Shown here: piece by piece, positions 1-7,546 of the stretch | Numbering within the stretch: the first letter of the stretch is position 1 | Layout of the letters: each line of letters starts with the position of its first letter | Source: Xylanibacter caecicola | GTDB lineage: Bacteria > Bacteroidota > Bacteroidia > Bacteroidales > Bacteroidaceae | Assembly: GCF_013166515.1 (NCBI RefSeq) | Contig: NZ_JABKKJ010000002.1 | Location: 233,058 to 297,057, forward strand | DNA length: 64,000 bases | Reading direction: 5' to 3' | Notes under the pieces: generated by a model | Told to the model about the DNA's origin: nothing | Seen by the model: the letters and a program-made list of their open reading frames with translations, nothing else | The model's database searches: none | Made by a program: the position numbers and the translations under genes

Positions 1-93
1 GATAAACCCGTCAACTAAAAACTAACCAATTTAAAAACTATAGAACTAAAGAATTTTCCGTTAAACCGATGCTCTGCATAAGCATTCCAGCGT

Positions 94-1116
94 TCATCTT
101 CTTCCGCCGAAGTGTCCTCCACTGCGGTTGCCGCCTGAGTTGTGGCTTGTGCCTGCCGACTTTCCTGCAGGTGAGCTGTTGCCGCGCGGTGTGAATGTGC
201 CGGCAGGACGAGTGATGCTTCTTGTGGGTGACGAAACATTTCTTGTTGGCGCGCTTCTGTCTGCGCCGAACCTTCCGTGTGTGCTTCCGCCACGTGTCAC
301 TGTAGACCGTGTGCTGCTTTCACGTTCGGTCACACGGTTGCCGAAGCTGCGTCCGGCGTTGCTGCCCGGGTTGTGTGTGTTGCCGCTGCCGAAACGGTTA
401 TGTCCGCGGTTGTCTCCCGACGGTCTGTTGCCGTTTCCCGGTTTTTTGTCGTCGCTGTTGTTTACAGACGGTCTGCCTGTTGTTGTGCCCCTGTTGTTGC
501 CTCCGAACCTTCCGCTGCCGTTGCCGAACCTTCCGTCACGGTTACCCGTATGTCCTCCGTTGCCTTTGTGCATGTTCCCATGGTCTTTCTTGTGATAGTC
601 GCCGCGGTCAAAACGGTCTCTCATGCCATGTCCTCCCTCGCGGTGAGGTCTGCCGTATGTGCGTCCGTGATACCAGCTCCGTCCGCCGTTGTGCCTCCAA
701 CTGTGTCCACCCCTGTAAGAAACGTAGAAGTGCGGACGCCCGAAGTAGAAGTAGTTGCGGTGCGGATAGCGTGCATATATGCCGAAGTGCCATGCGCCGG
801 CGTGCCAGTATAGCGGGCGGTAGAAATAGCTTGCCGCACAGAAAGCCCTGTATTGCCAGTCGAGCAGTATGTAACTAAGGTCGAGATTACGGTTGCGCCA
901 GTATGCCCCGTAGAGGTCGTCGTATGAGTTTATGCTCATCAGATAGTCGAGGTTTACCTCGTATGCCGCCTCGTACTGGTCGTCAGACAGGTTGAGTTCG
1001 TATGCCATTTTGTCCGTAAGGAAAAGAGCCTGTTCGCGTGCCCTGTCGTAACTCATGGCACCGGCAGATACGGTAAGCGTGAATAGTGCCGTGATGACTG
1101 TCAAAAACTTTTTCAT
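94..1116 (-). CDS. Secreted Gly/Arg/Asn/His-rich protein of unknown function
   Basis: A 340-aa protein with a clear N-terminal signal peptide (MKKFLTVITALFTLTVSAGA). Residues about 22-90 form a helical, charged segment containing LTDKMAYELNLSDDQYEAAY, which resembles short repeated helices of uncharacterised Bacteroidetes envelope proteins. Residues about 100-140 are rich in Tyr, His and Trp. From about 140 to the end the protein is low complexity (Gly, Arg, Ser, Asn, His) with RGG-like and GGHFGGRR-type stretches. I do not recognise a characterised family. The signal peptide and basic disordered tail suggest an exported protein that binds an anionic partner, but that is inference. It stands alone, transcribed away from the Wzi-like gene. 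Confidence 0.7.
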   Translation of the reverse strand: MKKFLTVITALFTLTVSAGAMSYDRAREQALFLTDKMAYELNLSDDQYEAAYEVNLDYLMSINSYDDLYGAYWRNRNLDLSYILLDWQYRAFCAASYFYRPLYWHAGAWHFGIYARYPHRNYFYFGRPHFYVSYRGGHSWRHNGGRSWYHGRTYGRPHREGGHGMRDRFDRGDYHKKDHGNMHKGNGGHTGNRDGRFGNGSGRFGGNNRGTTTGRPSVNNSDDKKPGNGNRPSGDNRGHNRFGSGNTHNPGSNAGRSFGNRVTERESSTRSTVTRGGSTHGRFGADRSAPTRNVSSPTRSITRPAGTFTPRGNSSPAGKSAGTSHNSGGNRSGGHFGGRR

Positions 1117-1163
1117 AATCCGGTATTTTTATTGATGTTTGTATTTTCTTTTTATTTCACATT

Positions 1164-1249
1164 GCAAAGATAATGCAAGCCGAGTGCAATGAAACTTGTT
1201 TCAAATTGCCGAGGCGAAGCTTATCTTATGCAAAGATAATGCAAGCCGA
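1164..1249 (-). promoter_or_regulatory. Duplicated promoter-like element in the 331-bp gap 1117-1447
   Basis: The motif GCAAAGATAATGCAAGCCGA occurs twice, at 1164-1183 and 1230-1249. Read on the minus strand each copy contains TATCTTTG, which matches the Bacteroidetes -7 consensus TAnnTTTG. The copy nearer the minus-strand gene (TATCTTTG at 1165-1172) lies about 50 nt before its start and probably drives it. I see no good -33 box. The rest of the gap holds no gene that I can support. Confidence 0.5.
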
Positions 1250-1447
1250 TAGCAGCATCAAAGGATTTTCCCTAAAGCATGAGAGGAAATTCCCTATATG
1301 CTCAAGCTATAAGAAGATGTTCAAGAGGAGAGCTTGTGTCGTTTTCATCTTTATTCTATCTTAAGTCCATGTATAAAAATACTAATATAGGATAAAAGGC
1401 GTTTATATATAGAAGAAGTGTGATAAATATATATACAACAGCTGTAA

Positions 1448-3031
1448 ATGAATAAAATAAAAACGGCATTGGTTGCCATGTTGCTGATGACATATAGCGC
1501 GTCTCATGCCCGGGACGAACAGGACAACCGTGCCATGACCGATGATGCGAGGTACAATATAGAGATGCAGGCAACGACGTCCGGCGGCATGACACCGCTG
1601 TGGCTTAACGCCAACAGGCACGGGCTGAGTTCGCTCGACAAGTTCAACGGATACGTAAGGGCAGGCATAATGCGTCCGTTGCGTGCCGACTCGCTGCGGC
1701 GGTGGGGTATAGGCTACGGTGTGGATGTAGCCCTGCCCGTAAACTTCACGAGCAACGTTGTCGTGCAGCAGGCATTTGCCGAGGTAAGGTGGTTGCACGG
1801 AGCACTGACGGTGGGAAGTAAGGAGTATCCCATGGAACTGAAGAACAACAGTCTGTCGAGCGGTTCTCAGACATTGGGCATCAATGCACGCCCCGTGCCG
1901 CAGGTGCGCCTTGCTTTGCCCGACTACTGGACGCTGCCTTTTGCCAACGGTTGGCTGCATCTTAAGGGGCATGTGTCATACGGCATGATGACAGATGACG
2001 GGTGGCAGCACGAGTTTACGGACCGAAAATCGAAATATGCCGACAATGTGCTCTATCACAGCAAGGCAGGATATATAAAGATAGGCAACGAGGATGTGTT
2101 CTGTCCGTTCTCTATCGAATTGGGGTTGGAAATGGCTTCCACGTTCGGAGGAACCGGATATAAGTTGGATAATGACGGGAACATGGTTGCCATAGAAGGT
2201 GAAAAAGGGTTGAAAGGATTGTGGCATGCCTTCATACCCGGAGGCTCAGACAAGACCGACGGCGATATATATGCCAACGCCTCCGGTAACCAGTTGGGCA
2301 GTTGGTTGCTGCGCATGAACTGGGATGCCGAGACATGGCGCCTCAGCGTGTATGCCGACAAGTATTTTGAAGATCATTCGGCTATGTTCCAGCTTGACTA
2401 CGACGGCTACGGAAGCGGTGAAGAATGGAATGAGAAGAAAAAAAACCGCTATCTTCTGTATGATTTCAAGGACATAATGCTTGGTGCCGAACTTGACTTC
2501 AAGTACGATAACTGGATAAACGGTGTTGTTTTTGAATATATTTACTCGAAATATCAGAGCGGTCCGGTATATCATGACCGTACACCTTCGATATCCGACC
2601 ACATCGGCGGAAACGACAATTTCTACAACCATGGCGTGTATACCGGATGGCAGCACTGGGGACAGGTGATTGGAAACCCGCTCTACCGTTCGCCGATATA
2701 CAACGACGACGGCACGATAAGAGTGGCAGACAGCCGTTTCATGGCGTTTCATCTCGGTGTGGACGGACGTCCTTTTGAAGGCTTCTCCTACCGCGTGCTG
2801 GCATCGTGGCAGGAAGGGCTCGGTACGTATGACGAGCCGTACGACGACGTACACCACAACGTGAGTTTCCTTGTGGAAGGGCGCTACAGTTTCAGAAACC
2901 GTGTGCTCGACGGCTGGAGCATAAAAGGCGGCTATGCCATGGACTTCGGAAAGATATTGGGACACAACCACGGCTTTCAGCTTACGGTGGCAAAGACAGG
3001 ACTGTTGAACCTTAAAAAGAAGAAAAAATGA
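1448..3031 (+). CDS. Wzi-like capsule assembly outer-membrane protein
   Basis: A 527-aa protein with a signal peptide (about 1-21, ending SHA). The rest alternates short amphipathic strands typical of a large beta-barrel. The segment TTSGGMTPLWLNANRHGLSSL, followed by GYVRAG and the LTVGSKEYPMELKNNSLSSG stretch, is characteristic of the Bacteroidetes 'capsule assembly Wzi family' proteins. Wzi anchors capsule polysaccharide at the outer membrane in Enterobacteria; the role in Bacteroidetes is inferred from the family. It overlaps the following lipoprotein gene by 4 bp (ATGA), so the two are probably translationally coupled. No capsule glycosyltransferase cluster is adjacent. Confidence 0.8.
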   Translation: MNKIKTALVAMLLMTYSASHARDEQDNRAMTDDARYNIEMQATTSGGMTPLWLNANRHGLSSLDKFNGYVRAGIMRPLRADSLRRWGIGYGVDVALPVNFTSNVVVQQAFAEVRWLHGALTVGSKEYPMELKNNSLSSGSQTLGINARPVPQVRLALPDYWTLPFANGWLHLKGHVSYGMMTDDGWQHEFTDRKSKYADNVLYHSKAGYIKIGNEDVFCPFSIELGLEMASTFGGTGYKLDNDGNMVAIEGEKGLKGLWHAFIPGGSDKTDGDIYANASGNQLGSWLLRMNWDAETWRLSVYADKYFEDHSAMFQLDYDGYGSGEEWNEKKKNRYLLYDFKDIMLGAELDFKYDNWINGVVFEYIYSKYQSGPVYHDRTPSISDHIGGNDNFYNHGVYTGWQHWGQVIGNPLYRSPIYNDDGTIRVADSRFMAFHLGVDGRPFEGFSYRVLASWQEGLGTYDEPYDDVHHNVSFLVEGRYSFRNRVLDGWSIKGGYAMDFGKILGHNHGFQLTVAKTGLLNLKKKKK

Positions 3032-3471
3032 AAAAGTACATATTATTCCCCCTTATATTGTTTGCCGGTATATTGCCGTTCGTGTCGTGCGAGCTGGAGA
3101 CGTCAGACAACGGAGACCTTGACGGTTTCTGGCATCTTGTACGCATAGACACCCTCGACACACAAGGGACATGTGACATGAAGCAGGAACGTATATTCTG
3201 GTCGTTTCAAAAGAACCTGCTTCATGTGGACGACAAGACGGGCATGAACAGCAGCATATTGCTCCGTTTCAACCATTCGAGCGGAAGTCTGACTCTGTCC
3301 GATCCGTATATATATGACCGCGGCGCAGGTGACATAAAACTCGAAGATGTCTCCCTGTTGTATCCGTTCGGCATAAACTCTCTTACAGAGACGTTCGATG
3401 TCGAAAGTCTCAGCAGCAGCCGCATGACGATAGCATCGCCCGTATTGCGGCTCAGTTTCAAGAAGATGTAG
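3028..3471 (+). CDS. Small lipoprotein (lipocalin-like / DUF4847-type)
   Basis: A 147-aa protein with a lipoprotein signal: a hydrophobic stretch ending FVSC, so Cys21 would be lipidated. After it comes DLDGFWHLVRIDTL, then alternating strands (ILLRFNHSSGSLTL, SRMTIASPVLRLSF) that suggest a small beta-barrel of the lipocalin-like type seen in many Bacteroidetes lipoproteins. It starts inside the last codons of the Wzi-like gene and is probably co-transcribed with it, so it may be a periplasmic or surface partner of the barrel. The exact family name (DUF4847) is from memory and less certain than the lipoprotein call. Confidence 0.7.
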   Translation: MKKYILFPLILFAGILPFVSCELETSDNGDLDGFWHLVRIDTLDTQGTCDMKQERIFWSFQKNLLHVDDKTGMNSSILLRFNHSSGSLTLSDPYIYDRGAGDIKLEDVSLLYPFGINSLTETFDVESLSSSRMTIASPVLRLSFKKM

Positions 3472-3520
3472 GGACCGTAACGTTTGGGCATTGTTCCAAT
3501 TCTCCGTGTATGTGTGACGG

Positions 3521-3676
3521 CTTACAATCCGTAAAAAACAGACAGTATTTATTTACGGTTTGTAACCGATATCTTTTGCACCTCAAAAGTTAACCTTTTA
3601 TCCCCTTAAAGCTATGCCTTTGCATGTCTAAAGCTATGCTTTTGCAGTGCAAAAGATGGTGGTTACGGATTGTAAG
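3521..3676. repeat. Inverted repeat in the 412-bp gap 3472-3883
   Basis: CTTACAATCCGTAA at 3521-3534 is the exact reverse complement of TTACGGATTGTAAG at 3663-3676. Between the arms lie further related words (TTTACGGTTTGTAA near 3550, AAAGCTATGC twice, and CTTTTGCAGTGCAAAAG near 3636). This looks like a degenerate intergenic repeat between the convergent lipoprotein and fic genes. No gene is visible in the gap. Confidence 0.6.
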
Positions 3677-3883
3677 ATTATGAGGTTTTGAGGTTTAGGA
3701 TAAGTGAAATTGGAATACCTCTCCGGCAGTCCGCACGCCTCATAGAGGCGTTCTTTATAAGGAGGCGTGCCAAAATGAAGGAGATAAATGAAGATAAAGG
3801 ACGATAGTCGTATTTGAAGCGACAAAACACGCGTCTTTTATTTTCCTCTTTTCATTCTGTTGATTCTGAAATATAATTCATTT

Positions 3884-5173
3884 TTAACTTAACCTGATGT
3901 ACGAGCAATACTTTTCAAGCATGTTTTCCAAAGGCAAGTCACCTTTCTTAAAGCGTTCTGCATCCAACGGCAATATGCGCTCGCGCACCGAAGTCTTGCA
4001 TTTATATGTTGCCGTAAGATATCGGATACCTTTGTCGTCTTCTTCAATATGGATATCGGAAAAGAACTCGGTGATGTCCTCCGGGGTATAGATAATGGAA
4101 TAACTCGGACGCTTGGCTCCCGGGATGTCTTCACGCAGTATGTCTTTTGCCACAAGATATTGAATGTCGCGAATGGCTGTATCCTTTGAACACTTGGCAA
4201 GCGACGCCCATGTCTTGGAAGTTATCTTTGCTTCGTAACCATCCAAAAACATATTGAGCATGTCGGTCTGCCGTTGGCTTAATGCCACAGATGAGGCTTT
4301 CTGCCAAAAAAGACTCTTGTTCAGAATGGTGCTGACAGTTGTTTCCGCCTCGTCGAGTGCTATTGACAACGTATTGGCATACCATAAAATCCACTCTGTA
4401 ACGTCTCCGTCACCATGCTGCGTCTTCTCCAGGATGTCATAATAATGCTTCTTGTCCCTGTTTATCTGCGATGAAATGTTGTAAAAGCGGAACTCGCTCT
4501 TGTCGGCACGTGCAAGCAACATGTCTGAAAGGATGCGGGCAAGTCGTCCGTTGCCGTCCTCGAACGGGTGGATGCTGACAAACCAGAGGTGAGCAATGGC
4601 TGAACGGATGACAGAACTCGTATTCTCTTCTTTGTTGAACCAGCAAAGAAACTTCTCCATTTCCTCTTCTACACGCTCCGGTGCAGGAGCTATGTAGTGG
4701 ACTTTTTCCCTGCCAAACATTCCCGAAACTATATGTTCCTCGTTGGTGCGATATCTGCCGACCTCTATCTGTGCACCCTCACTGAAACCTGTCGGGAAGA
4801 AAGCTGTCTGCCATGCACACAGTTTCTCTTTTGTCAACGACCGGTCGTAATAACTTACGGCGTCAAGCATGACAGCCACAACAGAGTCTATATAGTGAGA
4901 CGGTGCCGTCTGTTTGACATTCTCAATACCCAGTTTACGGGCGATTGACGAGCGCACCTCGTCAACATTCAGTCGTATGCCCTCAATTTCTGACGAATAT
5001 ACCACGTCATAAGTAAGGTTTTCAGTCATTGCCCTCAGTTTGCTGTCGAAACCGAGTGATGCAAGTCTGCCGTATAACAAGCCCTGCTTACGGCTAACCT
5101 TCTCAAGAATAGCTGTAAGCACCCTTGCATCCCATCTGAATGTTGTCCAATTATCTCTTTCGTGTATATACAT
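3884..5173 (-). CDS. Fic family protein with N-terminal inhibitory motif and C-terminal winged helix
   Basis: A 429-aa protein. The catalytic Fic loop HPFEDGNGR is at residues 202-210, matching HPFx(D/E)GNGR with His202 as the general base, so it is predicted to transfer AMP or a related moiety to a target hydroxyl. The N-terminal region (1-90) contains SSEIEG at 60-65, which fits the [S/T]xxxE[G/N] inhibitory motif of class II Fic proteins, so activity is probably self-restrained. Residues about 290-365 (ALSQRQTDMLNMFLDG... TAIRDIQYLVAKDIL) look like a winged helix-turn-helix. The promoter carries nested inverted repeats that such a domain could bind. Target and physiological role are unknown. 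It lies next to a restriction-modification operon. Confidence 0.88.
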   Translation of the reverse strand: MYIHERDNWTTFRWDARVLTAILEKVSRKQGLLYGRLASLGFDSKLRAMTENLTYDVVYSSEIEGIRLNVDEVRSSIARKLGIENVKQTAPSHYIDSVVAVMLDAVSYYDRSLTKEKLCAWQTAFFPTGFSEGAQIEVGRYRTNEEHIVSGMFGREKVHYIAPAPERVEEEMEKFLCWFNKEENTSSVIRSAIAHLWFVSIHPFEDGNGRLARILSDMLLARADKSEFRFYNISSQINRDKKHYYDILEKTQHGDGDVTEWILWYANTLSIALDEAETTVSTILNKSLFWQKASSVALSQRQTDMLNMFLDGYEAKITSKTWASLAKCSKDTAIRDIQYLVAKDILREDIPGAKRPSYSIIYTPEDITEFFSDIHIEEDDKGIRYLTATYKCKTSVRERILPLDAERFKKGDLPLENMLEKYCSYIRLS

Positions 5174-5196
5174 ATAGTGCTCTTGTTATTGAGGGC

Positions 5197-5268
5197 ATGC
5201 GACGTTATATGTACGATAACGTCGCATATTTTGCGACAAATATAATGTGTTTTTGTCGCATAACCAAA
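5197..5268 (-). promoter_or_regulatory. fic promoter with nested TGCGAC inverted repeats
   Basis: On the minus strand there is a -7 box TATATTTG (5237-5244) and a -33 box TTTG (5265-5268) with 20 nt between them, a good Bacteroidetes promoter. Two inverted repeats share the word TGCGAC. One spans the -7 box (TGCGACAAA 5232-5240 against TTTGTCGCA 5252-5260). The other (ATGCGACGTTAT 5197-5208 against ATAACGTCGCAT 5216-5227, 12-bp perfect arms, 7-nt loop) lies between the expected transcription start and the start codon. This arrangement suggests an operator for a dimeric repressor, possibly the Fic protein itself through its winged helix. Confidence 0.65.
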
Positions 5269-5396
5269 TAAAATGAATTGTTCTTGTATAAAATTACAAA
5301 CAGGCTCTGCCTGAAGAGTCCAATGTAAATTCAACTGGCAAGTGCAAATTTACGGAAAGTTCTTTGAAAAGCATTCAATCGGTGTTGAATTCGCGT

Positions 5397-7535
5397 TTAG
5401 TTTTTTTCAATAGTGGTCTCTACGATTTGTATTGCTTCTTGCAACAAGCTTTTAGTTTCTTTTCGTAAGGAAAAACTTTGCTGAAGCATTTTAGATATAG
5501 TTACCTGTTCTGATGTTGGCAATATTGGAATTATCACATCTTCTATTTCTGATGGCTTCCAATGTTGAATGATAGAACCACCTGCATCTCTTTCTGCTTG
5601 CAATTTCACAACAAATGAATTGAGGATCAATGTCAGATAATCAGGAAGCACCTCTTTGTCTGTAATATTCAGATGAATAATTGCGCCCGAAGTAATAACA
5701 TCAATAGGTTCCTCCACCTTGTATGCTATACCAACACTACCGTCCTTAGACAGGAGAATCGTATCTTTTTTAGGTCTAATCGTGTCCTTAAATTCTAACT
5801 TGTCCAAATAAACAGCAGGTTCAGACAATCCAAACTTAGAAAGGTCTGCCACTCTGATAAACGGAATTCCTTTTTCACAGTAAGCATCACTACCGGGTTC
5901 TATTGATTTGGATAATGTTGCTATTTGTCTTATTGTTTTTGTTTTGAACCGCTTTAACTCACTGAACAAATGGTCATATTTCGGTTGATAATATTCGGCA
6001 TCCAATCTGCCACTTTTCAAGAAACTGTTTGATAACTTCTTATATGTACTAACTATCGATGTTTTTACATCAATGTCGGAGGTTATACCTATTTCTGTAA
6101 ATAGCAGCCAAACTGCATGATTCCACTCCTCAAATGCGTTGGCTTGTAATCTATTGTAAATCAGTAAATTACCCCCCCCATTTTCTATAATAGTTTCTAC
6201 CGTAAGTTTTGCATTTTCAAGTAATTGCACAGCCTCCATACGTAGTTCAATACTCTTTTGAACGTGTTTGGCTATCTCTTCTTGAACTTCCTTACGGATA
6301 AGTGGAACTGGGATTTTTTCAAACTCTGATTTACCAATGGCTGTCAATATCGTGCCCGAGCAACCTTTCTTCATCAGGTTTTGAATAGGCAATGATTTAA
6401 ATAGCGTAAGTAATGTTTCGGGATTATGTTGGTGCGATTTCAGAACATAAAATCCTGTTGAACATAACGCTCCGTCATATTCATCCGTTACTAAAGCACA
6501 GCTATCAAGAGAACCTTCTATCGAGGATACTATCACATCTCCTTTGTGTACTATTCTACGAGCTCGTGTCGGTAGTTGTTCTCCTGTTAGTTCGTTACAG
6601 TCTGTTATCTCGCCCGATTTACCAATATTTGCGAGCTCAATGTACTTGTATTGTATGCCATTAGCTGGAGTATAGTTATTATCCTTAATGTCGCATACAT
6701 TGCCAATAAGGTCGTAACCATTCGGATACGAGTGTACAAGTTCTATATAATCCTCATATTTGGGTAAATAGTATTCGGAATCGAAACGTCCTGTTTCGAG
6801 GAATGATTCTTTTAGTGTTTTAATGTTATATGCGTCAGGATTTGCAGCAAAATCTGTCATGCCTAAACATTCAAGAAGATAGGATTCTGCTTCGGAATAA
6901 GCCGATTTAGCTGATTGAAAGACTTTTTCTGACTGCCAAACAAGATTTCCAATAACATTTTCATTCTCTATACGTGGAATATCCAATGATTTAAGATATG
7001 AACAAGTTAATGTAGATTGTCCAGTTCCTCCTGTCTCCCCACGTAATACCATATTTTGTCCAAATTTAGATAAAATATACGCATTCAAATATGCTGCATT
7101 TATCTCCTTATTTGGGCGTACGATACCAATATTTCGACTAAATATGGCATTCTTTTTTTCTGTGACAAAACCAATCTTCCCGATTGAGCCTTTCCCTTTT
7201 AATGTTATTAAAGTATCTCCTTGCTCTAATTGAAAGCGAGATAGATTATTGTATTCTTGTTCTGATATAAAATCTGCATTTTCATAGATAACCCGACCTT
7301 GATTGATGTTACGCCCTGTTAAACAAGGAATTGTTCCCTCTTCGGTAAAAAATGGATTAGGTCCTTGCGTTATCCATGTTGTTACATCCTCTAATTTTTC
7401 TGTTGCAAGTCCATTCAACATACGCAAGATTTCCAAATATTGAATGCTAAAGAACTCGCTATCAAATCGAAATGTTTGATTGTCTATTTTTACTTCAGAT
7501 AGTTTCTTTTCGCAGATTTCCAGCCCCTCTAACAA
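5397..7535 (-). CDS. Type I-like specificity subunit with three target-recognition modules, phase-variable
   Basis: A 712-aa protein resembling HsdS but about 1.5 times the usual length. Three related module starts are visible: FRFDSEFFSIQYLEI at about 23, GRFDSEYYLPKYEDYIE at about 249 and GRLDAEYYQPKYDHLF at about 509. Each is followed by a target-recognition-type domain and a helical end. Such subunits choose the DNA site for the methyltransferase and nuclease encoded just upstream (gap 11 bp). A run of eight G (6172-6179, residues 453-455) sits exactly after module 2. Gain of one G gives an immediate TAA; loss of one G gives TGA after three further codons. A one-base slip therefore yields a conventional two-module protein of about 455 aa. 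Confidence 0.85.
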   Translation of the reverse strand: MLEGLEICEKKLSEVKIDNQTFRFDSEFFSIQYLEILRMLNGLATEKLEDVTTWITQGPNPFFTEEGTIPCLTGRNINQGRVIYENADFISEQEYNNLSRFQLEQGDTLITLKGKGSIGKIGFVTEKKNAIFSRNIGIVRPNKEINAAYLNAYILSKFGQNMVLRGETGGTGQSTLTCSYLKSLDIPRIENENVIGNLVWQSEKVFQSAKSAYSEAESYLLECLGMTDFAANPDAYNIKTLKESFLETGRFDSEYYLPKYEDYIELVHSYPNGYDLIGNVCDIKDNNYTPANGIQYKYIELANIGKSGEITDCNELTGEQLPTRARRIVHKGDVIVSSIEGSLDSCALVTDEYDGALCSTGFYVLKSHQHNPETLLTLFKSLPIQNLMKKGCSGTILTAIGKSEFEKIPVPLIRKEVQEEIAKHVQKSIELRMEAVQLLENAKLTVETIIENGGGNLLIYNRLQANAFEEWNHAVWLLFTEIGITSDIDVKTSIVSTYKKLSNSFLKSGRLDAEYYQPKYDHLFSELKRFKTKTIRQIATLSKSIEPGSDAYCEKGIPFIRVADLSKFGLSEPAVYLDKLEFKDTIRPKKDTILLSKDGSVGIAYKVEEPIDVITSGAIIHLNITDKEVLPDYLTLILNSFVVKLQAERDAGGSIIQHWKPSEIEDVIIPILPTSEQVTISKMLQQSFSLRKETKSLLQEAIQIVETTIEKN
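6172..6179 (-). repeat. G8 homopolymer in the specificity gene (candidate phase-variation tract)
   Basis: Eight consecutive G on the coding strand, within codons AAT GGG GGG GGT AAT. It lies between the second and third recognition modules, where a slip changes protein architecture rather than simply destroying it. Poly-G tracts of this length are known slippage sites in bacteria (for example in the hsdS of NgoAV). It is the longest G or C run noticed in any coding sequence of the window. Confidence 0.8.
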
Positions 7536-7546
7536 AGTCTTATACT

